The notes: generated from the letters alone by a model not told the origin. DNA of 7,374 nt from Alphaproteobacteria bacterium (GCA_005884745.1 VAZU01000113.1:1-7374), one strand, 5' to 3'; shown: positions 1 to 6,509, numbered from the stretch's first letter. Made by a program: numbers and translations.

Positions 1-1
1 T

Positions 2-439
2 GGCGAGCCTTTGGCCGAGAACACCGCGATTCTGCCGTATCTGGGCAAACGCTTCGGGCTGTGGCCGAACGATCCGATCGCCGAGGCCAAGGCGCTCTCG
101 CTGATCGGCTTCTTTGCGGGGAGCGTGCATCCCGCGCACGCCCATGTCGGCCGGCCCGAGCGCTATGCGGCCGATCCGTCCGCCTTTCCCACGCTGAAAG
201 AGACCGGGCTCAAGGCTTTCCACGGCTATCTGCAGCAGGTCGACCGCATGCTGGCGGGCCGGGAATGGTTTTCGGAAAAATATTCCGTGCTCGATCCGTA
301 CGGCTTCGTCTTCTACACCTGGGGTCTCCGCCGCGAGCTGCCGGTACGGGAGCTCAAGAACTACACGGCGTTGAAGGACCGGATGCTCGAGCGCCCCGCC
401 GTCCAGCGCGTGGTGGAGCAGGAGAAGATCAAGGTGTGA
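2..439 (+). CDS. Glutathione S-transferase family protein, C-terminal part (5' truncated by window edge)
   Basis: The open frame runs in from the left edge; about 145 residues remain and it ends at TGA 437-439. The fragment opens with GEPLAENTAILPYL, the end of the thioredoxin-like N-terminal domain, where the usual Glu-Ser glutathione-binding pair is followed by an AIL.YL helix. Here the pair reads Glu-Asn. The rest is the all-helical GST C-terminal domain: a helix ending in the FHGYLQQVDRMLAGREWF segment, then YSVLDPYGFVFYTWGLRREL, matching the conserved buried Asp of the domain, and a terminal helix with RPAVQRVVEQE. GSTs are cytosolic enzymes that conjugate glutathione to electrophiles or reduce disulfides; the substrate cannot be inferred. 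The catalytic Ser/Cys/Tyr of the N-terminal domain lies outside the window, so the class is undecided. An internal TTG at 11 is not the true start, because the conserved domain already runs upstream of it. The next gene converges on it with 7 bp between stops. Confidence 0.9.
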   Translation, partial: GEPLAENTAILPYLGKRFGLWPNDPIAEAKALSLIGFFAGSVHPAHAHVGRPERYAADPSAFPTLKETGLKAFHGYLQQVDRMLAGREWFSEKYSVLDPYGFVFYTWGLRRELPVRELKNYTALKDRMLERPAVQRVVEQEKIKV

Positions 440-446
440 TGGGACC

Positions 447-914
447 TCACGCGCGCTCGACCCGTGCGGCATAGCACCCGGCCGCGGCGAAATGCACGTG
501 CAGGTAAGCGGCGCGAGGCTCGGCCAATTGCCGCTCGATCGCCGCTTCGAGATCGCGTCCGTCCACGAGCTCGCAACCGACCATCATCGCGTCGGCGTCG
601 AACGCGCGCACCGCCAGCGAACGGATGCGCAGCTGTTCCGGTATCTCACCCACCTCGTCATAGGTCTCCTCGCCCTCGCGCACGTAGATGGCAAAACGCA
701 TGCGATAGGGCGACGCGACGGAATGATGCTCGTAGTTCACGAGCAGGAGCTCATCGCCCGGTCGGGAATCCGTGAGGCTCACGCGGCATGGGTAACCGGG
801 GGTGCGCCCGTCGGCGATCCGGCGCACGGCGTCCTGCGCGGCCAGCTCCGCGTCGGAGAGTGCGAACAGATGGGCGAAGCGCTCGGCCGGCAAGCCGGTA
901 ATCCGGAATGTCAT
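447..914 (-). CDS. DUF1203 domain-containing protein
   Basis: This 155-residue protein of unknown function matches the DUF1203 family over its whole length. Recognisable blocks are the N-terminal FRITGLPAERFAHLFALSDAEL, the PCRVSL motif (residues 42-47), GDELLLVNYEHH (53-64) followed by SPYR, a VREGEETYDEVGEIPEQLRIRSLAVRAFD stretch, and the C-terminal YLHVHFAAAGCYAARVER (137-154). There is no signal peptide or membrane segment, so it is probably cytosolic. His139, His141, Cys43 and Cys147 sit in the most conserved-looking blocks and could form a binding site, but that is inference only. The ATG at 914 is supported by a clear AGGGAG Shine-Dalgarno (complement of 922-927), seven bases upstream. 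It shares its strand with the M23 peptidase gene, but 163 bp and a hairpin repeat separate them, so I do not call an operon. The family assignment is firm; no biochemical role is proposed. Confidence 0.9.
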   Translation of the reverse strand: MTFRITGLPAERFAHLFALSDAELAAQDAVRRIADGRTPGYPCRVSLTDSRPGDELLLVNYEHHSVASPYRMRFAIYVREGEETYDEVGEIPEQLRIRSLAVRAFDADAMMVGCELVDGRDLEAAIERQLAEPRAAYLHVHFAAAGCYAARVERA

Positions 915-980
915 GACGTGGCTCCCTATGTTGGCTCACGCCCAATATGGAGAACCAGCGATTTCGAACCACCCGATTCC

Positions 981-1040
981 TGTAGCCCGGATGGAGCGGC
1001 GCCGGGGTCCCCATCGCGCGCATGCGCGATGGGGACCCCG
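981..1040 (+). repeat. REP-like intergenic repeat, copy 1
   Basis: The head motif TGTAGCCCGGATGGAGCG (981-998) is followed after a 25-base spacer by a tail beginning GCGCGATGGGGACCC (1024-1038). The same head and tail occur in the same order on the opposite strand at 6453-6499, with a shorter spacer and 15 of 17 identical bases in the head. From memory, unverified here, this head motif belongs to a family of short dispersed intergenic repeats in Bradyrhizobium-type genomes. It lies in the only gap between two same-strand genes. Confidence 0.6.
1003..1040 (-). terminator. Perfect 17-bp palindromic stem-loop downstream of the M23 gene (possible transcript-end structure, no U-tract)
   Basis: Bases 1003-1019 are the exact reverse complement of 1024-1040, leaving a 4-base GCAT loop. 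The stem is very GC-rich and contains CGGGGTCCCC. It starts 38 bases past the stop of the minus-strand M23 gene and would sit in that gene's 3' untranslated RNA. It has no run of U on either side, so it is not a canonical intrinsic terminator; it may instead stabilise an mRNA end or simply be part of the REP-like repeat. The hairpin itself is certain; the terminator role is a guess. Confidence 0.35.
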
Positions 1041-1077
1041 CCAGCGCCGCCACGCGGCCGACCCAAGCGCCGTATCC

Positions 1078-2403
1078 CTATAGCGCGCTGCCCAACCTTA
1101 GCCCCGCGCGCAGGAATTTCTGCGGGTCGACCGCTTCGCCGTCGACCCGCGTCTCGTAATGCAGGTGCGGGCCGGTCGAGCGTCCGGTCGATCCGAGCAG
1201 GCCTACGGTCTGCCCGATCCGCACCTTGTCGCCGACACGGACCTCGACCGCGGAGAGATGCGCGTAGCGGGTCGCCAGTCCGTTGCCGTGGTCGATCTCG
1301 ACCATCTTGCCGTAACCGCCGTTCCAGCCGGCATGGGTCACGGTCCCGGCGGCGGTAGCGCGCACCGGCTCGCCTTCCTCCCCGCGCAGATCGATGCCGG
1401 TGTGCATGGCCGCGCCGTGCAGGAAGGGATCGACGCGGACCCCGAATCCCGAGGTCATGTCGACCTCGCCGGGGATCGGCTTGCGGACCGGCACGGCAAC
1501 GAGCGTGCGCGCGAGCGCGTCGACCTGGGTTCGGGCCAGCTGCACGCGATAGAACTGGCGTTCGAACGCGTTCGCCCCGGCAAGCTTCGCCGGCACGAAC
1601 GGGCCCCCCACAGCCGGAGGTTTCGGTTGACTGCCGGCGTCGATGCCGAGGTCGGTGAGCACGCCGCGCATGCGCCGCGCCTTGGCATCATAGCTTTCCT
1701 CGATGGCATTGAGGGTGGCGCTCTGGCGCGTTTCGACGCGATTGAGCGAAATCTCCAGTCGCGCCAGGGCCGCTTCGATCCCCGCGGCTTTCGCCTTGGC
1801 GCCGAGGCCGCTTGCGATGGCGGGCGCGGGCAGTGATTCGAGTTGCGCCTCGCGCTCGATGGGCGGCAGCAGGATCAACGTGTCGCTGATCGGGGCCGGC
1901 TTGGGCGCAACCGCAGGAAAGCGCTCTGCGGCGATGCCCGCGCGCTGCGGCTTGATCGATCCGGTTGCGATCGGGTCCGGCAGCGAGGACAGCGTTGCGG
2001 CCCGCGATTCGAGCACCGACTGGCGGCGGACCAGGCTTTCGAGCTTCTGCTCGAACTGCTCCTGGTCGAGCAGCTGGCGGCTCGCGAGCCGATCGACCTG
2101 CGTTCTCAGGTCGGCGATGCGGTCCTCATAGGCGTATTGCACGTGCGCTTGGCGGGCGATCAGTCTCGCCAGCACGTCCTCGCGAAAGGCGAAATAGGTT
2201 GCGGTCACGAGCGAACAGCCCGCCATGATCACCAGGCTGCCGAGAATGCTCCAGAACGCGATGGGGCCGAATCGGATCTGGCGTCCGGCGTGACCGAAGG
2301 TGAATGCGCCGGGCGCAGGGCGACGCGCCGGCGGCGCTGCGTCGGGGTGCCGATGGCTGTGGCCATAGTAATTCCCGTAACCGGGATGCGAGGATCGGGA
2401 CAT
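1078..2403 (-). CDS. Membrane-anchored M23 family metallopeptidase (peptidoglycan endopeptidase, LytM/DUF5930-like)
   Basis: This 441-residue protein has a short Pro/Arg/His-rich cytoplasmic N-terminus (1-46), one membrane segment (about 47-72, PIAFWSILGSLVIMAGCSLV), a long charged helical, probably coiled-coil stretch (about 75-140), a Pro/Ala-rich linker, a second helical segment (about 205-255) and a C-terminal M23/LytM domain (about 315-432). All M23 zinc and catalytic residues are visible: HTGID gives His334 and Asp338, YAHL gives His382, and PHLHYE gives His413 and His415. An active zinc endopeptidase cutting peptidoglycan cross-links in the periplasm is therefore expected, with the coiled coil as a spacer or dimerisation arm. 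The ATG at 2403 has a GGGAG Shine-Dalgarno (complement of 2409-2413) five bases upstream. It is divergent from the AsmA-like gene. What is inferred, not seen, is the exact bond cut and any regulatory partner. Confidence 0.95.
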   Translation of the reverse strand: MSRSSHPGYGNYYGHSHRHPDAAPPARRPAPGAFTFGHAGRQIRFGPIAFWSILGSLVIMAGCSLVTATYFAFREDVLARLIARQAHVQYAYEDRIADLRTQVDRLASRQLLDQEQFEQKLESLVRRQSVLESRAATLSSLPDPIATGSIKPQRAGIAAERFPAVAPKPAPISDTLILLPPIEREAQLESLPAPAIASGLGAKAKAAGIEAALARLEISLNRVETRQSATLNAIEESYDAKARRMRGVLTDLGIDAGSQPKPPAVGGPFVPAKLAGANAFERQFYRVQLARTQVDALARTLVAVPVRKPIPGEVDMTSGFGVRVDPFLHGAAMHTGIDLRGEEGEPVRATAAGTVTHAGWNGGYGKMVEIDHGNGLATRYAHLSAVEVRVGDKVRIGQTVGLLGSTGRSTGPHLHYETRVDGEAVDPQKFLRAGLRLGSAL

Positions 2404-2522
2404 CGGCGCTCCCGCGCCGATCCGCGGACCGACGCCAACGGCGCAATTTCAGCGCGGCGTAGTTAATTTTCCGCAAATTCAAAGCAATGGAGTAAGCACC
2501 CACCATACGAACGGCGGGGCGA

Positions 2523-2555
2523 GATCGGCGGGAGCACGGGGCCTTCCTGCCGATC
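2523..2555. other. Stem-loop A (12-bp stem with two G-U pairs)
   Basis: Bases 2523-2534 pair with 2544-2555 around a 9-base loop. GATCGGC/GCCGATC is perfectly complementary and the upper stem includes two wobble pairs when read as + strand RNA. On the minus strand the two wobbles become A-C mismatches, so the structure favours a plus-strand transcript. It lies eight bases before stem-loop B. Confidence 0.4.
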
Positions 2556-2563
2556 GCAGCCGT

Positions 2564-2596
2564 GAAGGCTTTGCCGACCCTGTCGGCAATGCCTTC
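2564..2596. other. Stem-loop B (14 pairs, one mismatch, 3-base loop)
   Basis: GAAGGC (2564-2569) pairs with GCCTTC (2591-2596) and TTGCCGAC (2571-2578) with GTCGGCAA (2582-2589), separated by a single T-T mismatch and closed by a 3-base CCT loop. On the + strand it is followed by CTTTCGTCGTTTT (2597-2609), a broken T-rich tract that is only loosely terminator-like. As DNA it is also a good dyad for a dimeric regulator. No plus-strand gene lies just upstream, so if it is a terminator it would end an unannotated RNA. Confidence 0.45.
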
Positions 2597-2606
2597 CTTT
2601 CGTCGT

Positions 2607-2636
2607 TTTCACGGGATCAATCTGGGAGCACAATAT
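2607..2636 (+). promoter_or_regulatory. Weak candidate promoter for the AsmA-like gene
   Basis: TTTCAC (2607-2612) and CAATAT (2631-2636) are 18 bases apart, in one of the few AT-rich patches upstream of the AsmA-like gene. Both hexamers are poor matches to the housekeeping consensus. Transcription would begin near 2643, inside the first unit of the tandem repeat. This is offered as the best visible candidate only. Confidence 0.2.
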
Positions 2637-2637
2637 T

Positions 2638-2676
2638 ACTTAGGGCCGCATCGGCATACTTGGGGCCGCATCGGCA
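2638..2676. repeat. Tandem direct repeat, two 19-nt units with 20-nt period
   Basis: Unit 1 (2638-2656) and unit 2 (2658-2676) agree at 18 of 19 bases, differing only at position 5 (A versus G). One T separates them. Each unit contains the small dyad GCCG-CAT-CGGC. A 20-base period is close to two helical turns, which suits a pair of binding sites on one face of the DNA, but a simple slippage duplication would look the same. It lies 100-138 bases upstream of the AsmA-like start codon. Confidence 0.6.
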
Positions 2677-2775
2677 GGACGAAGCCGTGATCAAAGGCGG
2701 CGATCCCGGCCCAGGGAAGAACCTTGCGGCTCGGACGGGGGCCGCGGCTGCGGCGAGGGGACGCCCGATCGGGGC

Positions 2776-5700
2776 ATGGCAAACGCGCATCTCAACGCAG
2801 GGCTTGCGGCGCTCTACCGGGTGTGGGCGGGCCTGCATCTGCATTGGCGCGCGATCGGCGCGCGCGCCGCGCGCCGTGGCCGCCTGAAAGGCAAGCACGC
2901 CCGGAAAGCCGCCGCATTCGCCCCCCGCTCCCCCCGCTCCCGCCGCCGGCCGCGCATGCGCAGGCTTGCGATCGGCGCCGGGGTGGTGACGGGCCTGGTT
3001 GGAATTGCCGTCGGGGCCTTGTGGTGGCGGCTCGGCAGCGGTCCTCTCTCCGTCGACATCGTCACGCCCTGGCTGACCGCGGCGGTCGAGGAGCGGCTGG
3101 GCGGAGGTCATCGCATCGAGGTCGGCGGCACGCAGCTCGAGCGCACCGAGGATGGCCGTGCCGCGCTGCGACTGCGCGACATCGTCGTGCGCGATCCCGA
3201 CGGCACGGTGGTGGCGTCCGCCCCCAAGGCCGAGGTCGGAATTTCGAGCCTCGGTTTGCTGACCGGGCATTTGCAAGCCAAGCGCCTCAGCCTGATCGGC
3301 GCCGCGATGGCGGTGCGAGTCGAGCGCGACGGCCAGCTCACGATTTTTGCCGGTGCGGACAAGCGCCCGATCGCGAGGACGCCGCTCCTTGCGGCGGCGG
3401 GCGACCCTCCGAAGGGCCTTGCCGCGCCTCCTGCCGCCGCGGCGAGAGCCAAGCCCAAAACTGCGGCGGGCGCGCCGCCGAAAACGCCGGCGCTCGCCGG
3501 GACCGGTGCGGCGGCGGCACAGAATGCTCCCGACGTTTGGACGACGCTGCTCGGCTGGCTCGACGCGCTCGATGTACTGGGGCCCGACGGCGGCGACTTG
3601 ACCGAGATCGGCGTGAAGAACGGCAGCCTCGTCGTCGACGATACGCGGACCGGGAAGCGGTGGTCCTTTGCCGACATCAACCTGAGCCTCACGCGGCCCA
3701 AGGAGGGGGGCGTGTCCTTCGCCGTCAACTCGCGCGGCACCGACGGTCCGTGGTCGATGACCGCTACCGTGACGCCGCGCGGACAGGGACGCCGCGCGAT
3801 CGAAGCGGTTCTGCGCGACCTCTCGCCCAAGGATCTCCTGCTGGCGCTGCGCGTCGACGCCGGTGCGGCCGAGGCAGATATGCCCATCTCTGCGATTCTG
3901 CGCGCTGAAATCGCCGAAGACGGCGTGCCGCAGTCGATGGACGGCCGGATTCTGCTCGGGGCCGGCTACGTCGGCAATCCGGATGATCCCGACGATCGCA
4001 TTCTCGTCGATGAAGGGCGTATCGAGCTGCGTTGGGATGCCGCAAAGCGCCAACTCAGCGTTCCGATCGAGCTGCTTGCCGGCGCCAATCGCGTCACCCT
4101 CTTTGGCCTGCTCAGCGCGCCGCGGCAGAGCGGCGAGAGCTGGGGATTTGCGGTCACGCGGGGCTTGGTCATGTTGGCTTCTGCCGACCGCTCGCGCGAA
4201 CCCCCGCTCGTGCTCGATCGCGTTCTCCTGCGTGGCCGGCTCGATACGGCGAAACGGCGTCTGGAGCTCGACCAGGGCGACCTCAGCGGAATGGCCGCAG
4301 GCGTGGCGTTCTCGGGTGCGCTCGATTATTCCGGAGCCGAGCCTCGCCTGACCGCCGGCATGGCGGGCACGCGGATGTCGGCGTCGGCCGCCAAGCGAAT
4401 CTGGCCGGTGTTCGTCGCCTCCAAGGTGCGCGCCTGGGTCATCGAACACATCCAGAGCGGGACGGTCGAGCGCTTCACCATTGCCGTCAACGCCCCCTTG
4501 CCGACGCTGAAGGCCTCCGGGCCGCCGGTGCCGGATGATGGGTTGTCGGTCGAGCTCGTCTCGACCGGGGTCGCATTGCGGCCGGTCGAAACCCTGCCGG
4601 TCATTCGCGATGCCGATCTCGCCCTCAACATCATCGGCCGCAATGCCAAGGTGAACATCGGCCGGGGCGTAGCCGACCTGCCTTCCGGGAGGAAGCTCAA
4701 TGTCGCCGGCGTCCTGTTCGAGGTGCCGGATACTTTTCCCAAGGCGCCGCCCGCCCGTTTGCGCTTCCACGTCGATGCGCCGGTCGATGCCGCCGCCGAG
4801 CTTGTCGGCTTGGACCCGTTGCGCGAGGCCTGCGACCTGCAACTCGATCCGGCCACGAGCCGCGGCTCGCTGGTCGCCAACGTGACGGTCGGGCTTCCGG
4901 TCACGAAAAATATCACCAGAGCCGCCGTCAGCTACGGGGTCGAAGCGGATTTCTCCAATTTTTCCGCCGAGCGGCTGGTCCGGAACCAGAAGGTGGAGGC
5001 CGCCGCCCTTCACCTCAGCGCCAATCCGCAAGCCATTCAGATCAAAGGCGATATGCGGATCGGCGGCACGCCCGCGAGCGTCGATTACCGCACCTCGGGC
5101 GGCACCGCGGACGTGCGGGCCCAGGCCACGCTCGACGATGCCGCGCGCGGCCGTCTCGGATTCGAGTCGAACGGTGCCATCTCGGGGCCGATCGCGGTCA
5201 AGCTCAGCGGCAAGATCGGTTCCGGCGACCACGACACCCGCTTGAACATCGAAGCGGATCTCACCCAGGCGAAGATCGCCGAGCTCCTGCCGGGCTGGAC
5301 CAAGCCCAACGGCAAGCCGGGCCGCGCGAGCTTCGTGCTGCTGGAGAAGCCTCGCGCGACCCGGCTGGAGGACCTCGTCATCGATGCACCCGGAACCTCG
5401 GTGAAGGGGACGGTCGAACTCGACAGCGAGGGAGGGGTCACGCTGGCCAGTTTCCCGGTCTATGCCCCCTCCGATGGCGACAAGGCCTCGCTCCGGGTCG
5501 AGCGCACGCCCGATGGCGTGCTCAAGGTGGTGATGCGTGGCGACGTCTACGACGGACGCGGGCTCGTCAAGGGCGCCATGTCGGGGCCGAGCTCCGAACA
5601 GCCCAAGAGCGCCGCGCACGATCTCGATCTCGACGTGAAAGTCGGGGCGATGGCCGGGTTCAACGGCGAAGCCCTGCGCGGTCTCGACTTGCGCCTCTCC

Positions 5701-6417
5701 CGGCGCGCCGGCCAAATCCGCAGCTTCGCGCTCAACGCCAAGCTCGGCCAGGATGCGACGCTGATCGGCGACCTGCGCGGCTATGCCAACGGCCGCAACG
5801 TAGTTTATTTCGAAACCAATGACGCCGGCGCGCTATTCCGATTCACCGACACCTATCCGCGGATCTCCGGCGGGCAGATGTGGGTTGCGATGGACCCGCC
5901 CGCCGCCGACCAGGAGCCTCGCGACGGCATCTTGAACGTGCGCGATTTCGTCGTTCGCGGCGAGCCGGCGCTGGAGCGGATGGCCGCCGCCGAACCGATG
6001 AGCGATGCGCGCGTCCCCGTCACTCACGGCGTGGCCTTCTCACGGTTTCGCGTCGATTTCACCCGTGCGCCGGGCAAGCTTACGCTGCGCGATGGCGTGG
6101 TCTGGGGACCGACGATCGGGGCGACCATGGAGGGACAGCTCGATTACGGGCGCGACGACGTCAGGGTGCGCGGCACCTTCATTCCGGCCTATGGGCTCAA
6201 CAACATGTTCGGCCGGCTGCCGTTCGTGGGTCCATTGCTGGGCGGGCAGAACGAGGGGCTTTTGGGCGTGACCTACGAGGTCGTGGGCCCGCCGCATGCG
6301 CCCATTCTGCGGGTCAACCCGATGTCGGCGGTGGCGCCCGGCTTCCTGCGCAAGCTGTTCGAGTTCCGCGGCGCCCCGGCCGAAACCGCCGGCCCGCAGG
6401 ACTTCCCGACGCGGTGA
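2776..6417 (+). CDS. YhdP/AsmA-superfamily protein (DUF3971, AsmA-like C-terminal region)
   Basis: This 1213-residue protein is close in length to E. coli YhdP (about 1266). It has an Arg/Ala-rich cytoplasmic tail (1-60), a single membrane segment (about 64-84, AIGAGVVTGLVGIAVGALWW) and a long periplasmic region of repetitive beta-rich sequence. An Ala/Pro/Lys-rich low-complexity insert interrupts it at about 203-252. The C-terminus from Tyr1139 (YGLNNMFGRLPFVGPLLGG, then EGLLGVTYEVVG, then VNPMSAVAPGFLRKLF) is the hallmark of the alphaproteobacterial YhdP/AsmA-like family. Known relatives are inner-membrane-anchored bridges implicated in phospholipid transport to the outer membrane; that role is inferred here. 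The ATG at 2776 is the first start codon after the in-frame TAG at 2641. Its Shine-Dalgarno is weak (GAGGGG 2755-2760, 15 bases away). GTG 2821 and ATG 2956 are alternatives, but good G/C third-position bias from 2776 onward favours the long form. It is monocistronic as far as seen and converges on tyrS. Confidence 0.93.
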   Translation: MANAHLNAGLAALYRVWAGLHLHWRAIGARAARRGRLKGKHARKAAAFAPRSPRSRRRPRMRRLAIGAGVVTGLVGIAVGALWWRLGSGPLSVDIVTPWLTAAVEERLGGGHRIEVGGTQLERTEDGRAALRLRDIVVRDPDGTVVASAPKAEVGISSLGLLTGHLQAKRLSLIGAAMAVRVERDGQLTIFAGADKRPIARTPLLAAAGDPPKGLAAPPAAAARAKPKTAAGAPPKTPALAGTGAAAAQNAPDVWTTLLGWLDALDVLGPDGGDLTEIGVKNGSLVVDDTRTGKRWSFADINLSLTRPKEGGVSFAVNSRGTDGPWSMTATVTPRGQGRRAIEAVLRDLSPKDLLLALRVDAGAAEADMPISAILRAEIAEDGVPQSMDGRILLGAGYVGNPDDPDDRILVDEGRIELRWDAAKRQLSVPIELLAGANRVTLFGLLSAPRQSGESWGFAVTRGLVMLASADRSREPPLVLDRVLLRGRLDTAKRRLELDQGDLSGMAAGVAFSGALDYSGAEPRLTAGMAGTRMSASAAKRIWPVFVASKVRAWVIEHIQSGTVERFTIAVNAPLPTLKASGPPVPDDGLSVELVSTGVALRPVETLPVIRDADLALNIIGRNAKVNIGRGVADLPSGRKLNVAGVLFEVPDTFPKAPPARLRFHVDAPVDAAAELVGLDPLREACDLQLDPATSRGSLVANVTVGLPVTKNITRAAVSYGVEADFSNFSAERLVRNQKVEAAALHLSANPQAIQIKGDMRIGGTPASVDYRTSGGTADVRAQATLDDAARGRLGFESNGAISGPIAVKLSGKIGSGDHDTRLNIEADLTQAKIAELLPGWTKPNGKPGRASFVLLEKPRATRLEDLVIDAPGTSVKGTVELDSEGGVTLASFPVYAPSDGDKASLRVERTPDGVLKVVMRGDVYDGRGLVKGAMSGPSSEQPKSAAHDLDLDVKVGAMAGFNGEALRGLDLRLSRRAGQIRSFALNAKLGQDATLIGDLRGYANGRNVVYFETNDAGALFRFTDTYPRISGGQMWVAMDPPAADQEPRDGILNVRDFVVRGEPALERMAAAEPMSDARVPVTHGVAFSRFRVDFTRAPGKLTLRDGVVWGPTIGATMEGQLDYGRDDVRVRGTFIPAYGLNNMFGRLPFVGPLLGGQNEGLLGVTYEVVGPPHAPILRVNPMSAVAPGFLRKLFEFRGAPAETAGPQDFPTR

Positions 6418-6443
6418 ACTTAGGTCGCCCGCAAGGGAGCAGG

Positions 6444-6499
6444 GCGGAATGCGGGTCCCCGGATTGCGCACCCGCTCCGCGGCGCTCCATCCCGGCTAT
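6444..6499 (-). repeat. REP-like intergenic repeat, copy 2, in the convergent AsmA-like/tyrS gap
   Basis: On the minus strand, ATAGCCGGGATGGAGCG (6499-6483) is followed after 13 bases by a tail GCGCAATCCGGGGACCC (6469-6453), collinear with copy 1 at 981-1040. It can fold two ways. GCGGA (6444-6448) plus GCGGGT (6451-6456) can pair with ACCCGC (6470-6475) plus TCCGC (6476-6480) with a 2-base bulge. Alternatively CCCGGAT (6458-6464) can pair with 6489-6495 with one mismatch. It fills most of the 92 bp between two converging stops and may act as a bidirectional transcript-end structure, though neither side has a proper U-tract. Confidence 0.55.
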
Positions 6500-6509
6500 G
6501 GCCCGCTTC

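Larger units (their letters stand above)
2404..2775. other. 372-bp divergent intergenic region between the M23 and AsmA-like genes
   Basis: No gene is called here. The region must hold the promoters of both flanking genes. From left to right it contains the M23 Shine-Dalgarno, an AT-rich patch (about 2460-2488) where a weak minus-strand promoter could lie (TTGCTT on the complement of 2482-2487, followed 15-16 bases later by TTAACT/TAACTA), two consecutive stem-loops (2523-2555, 2564-2596), an AT-rich patch at 2606-2640, and a tandem 19-nt repeat (2638-2676). The last 100 bases before the AsmA-like ATG are GC-rich with no structure I recognise beyond a GAGGGG at 2755-2760. Confidence 0.7.

Noticed and set aside
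492..1358. A 288-codon plus-strand open frame covering the DUF1203 gene and the REP-like hairpin.
   Set aside because: It is antisense to a clear DUF1203 match and to the M23 C-terminus, runs through a non-coding palindrome, and is Arg-rich and low complexity.
1159..2466. Several plus-strand open frames opposite the M23 gene.
   Set aside because: They are antisense shadows of a gene with a complete M23 active-site set and a good ribosome binding site.
2460..2480. A possible CtrA site (TTAA-N7-TTAA) in the AT-rich patch upstream of the M23 gene.
   Set aside because: Only one TTAA half-site is present; the second half seven bases on reads CAAA.
2562..2690. A 42-codon open frame on + (GTG 2562, or ATG 2589 giving 33 residues) in the intergenic region.
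   Set aside because: There is no Shine-Dalgarno before either start. It runs through stem-loop B and through the tandem repeat, whose 20-base period is not a multiple of three, so the two units are read in different frames. That is unlike a real coding sequence.
2617..5715. A 1032-codon open frame on the minus strand opposite the AsmA-like gene.
   Set aside because: It is a high-GC shadow. Its sequence is Arg/Gly/Asp/His-rich with no recognisable domain, while the plus strand carries a full family match with a membrane segment and a conserved C-terminus.
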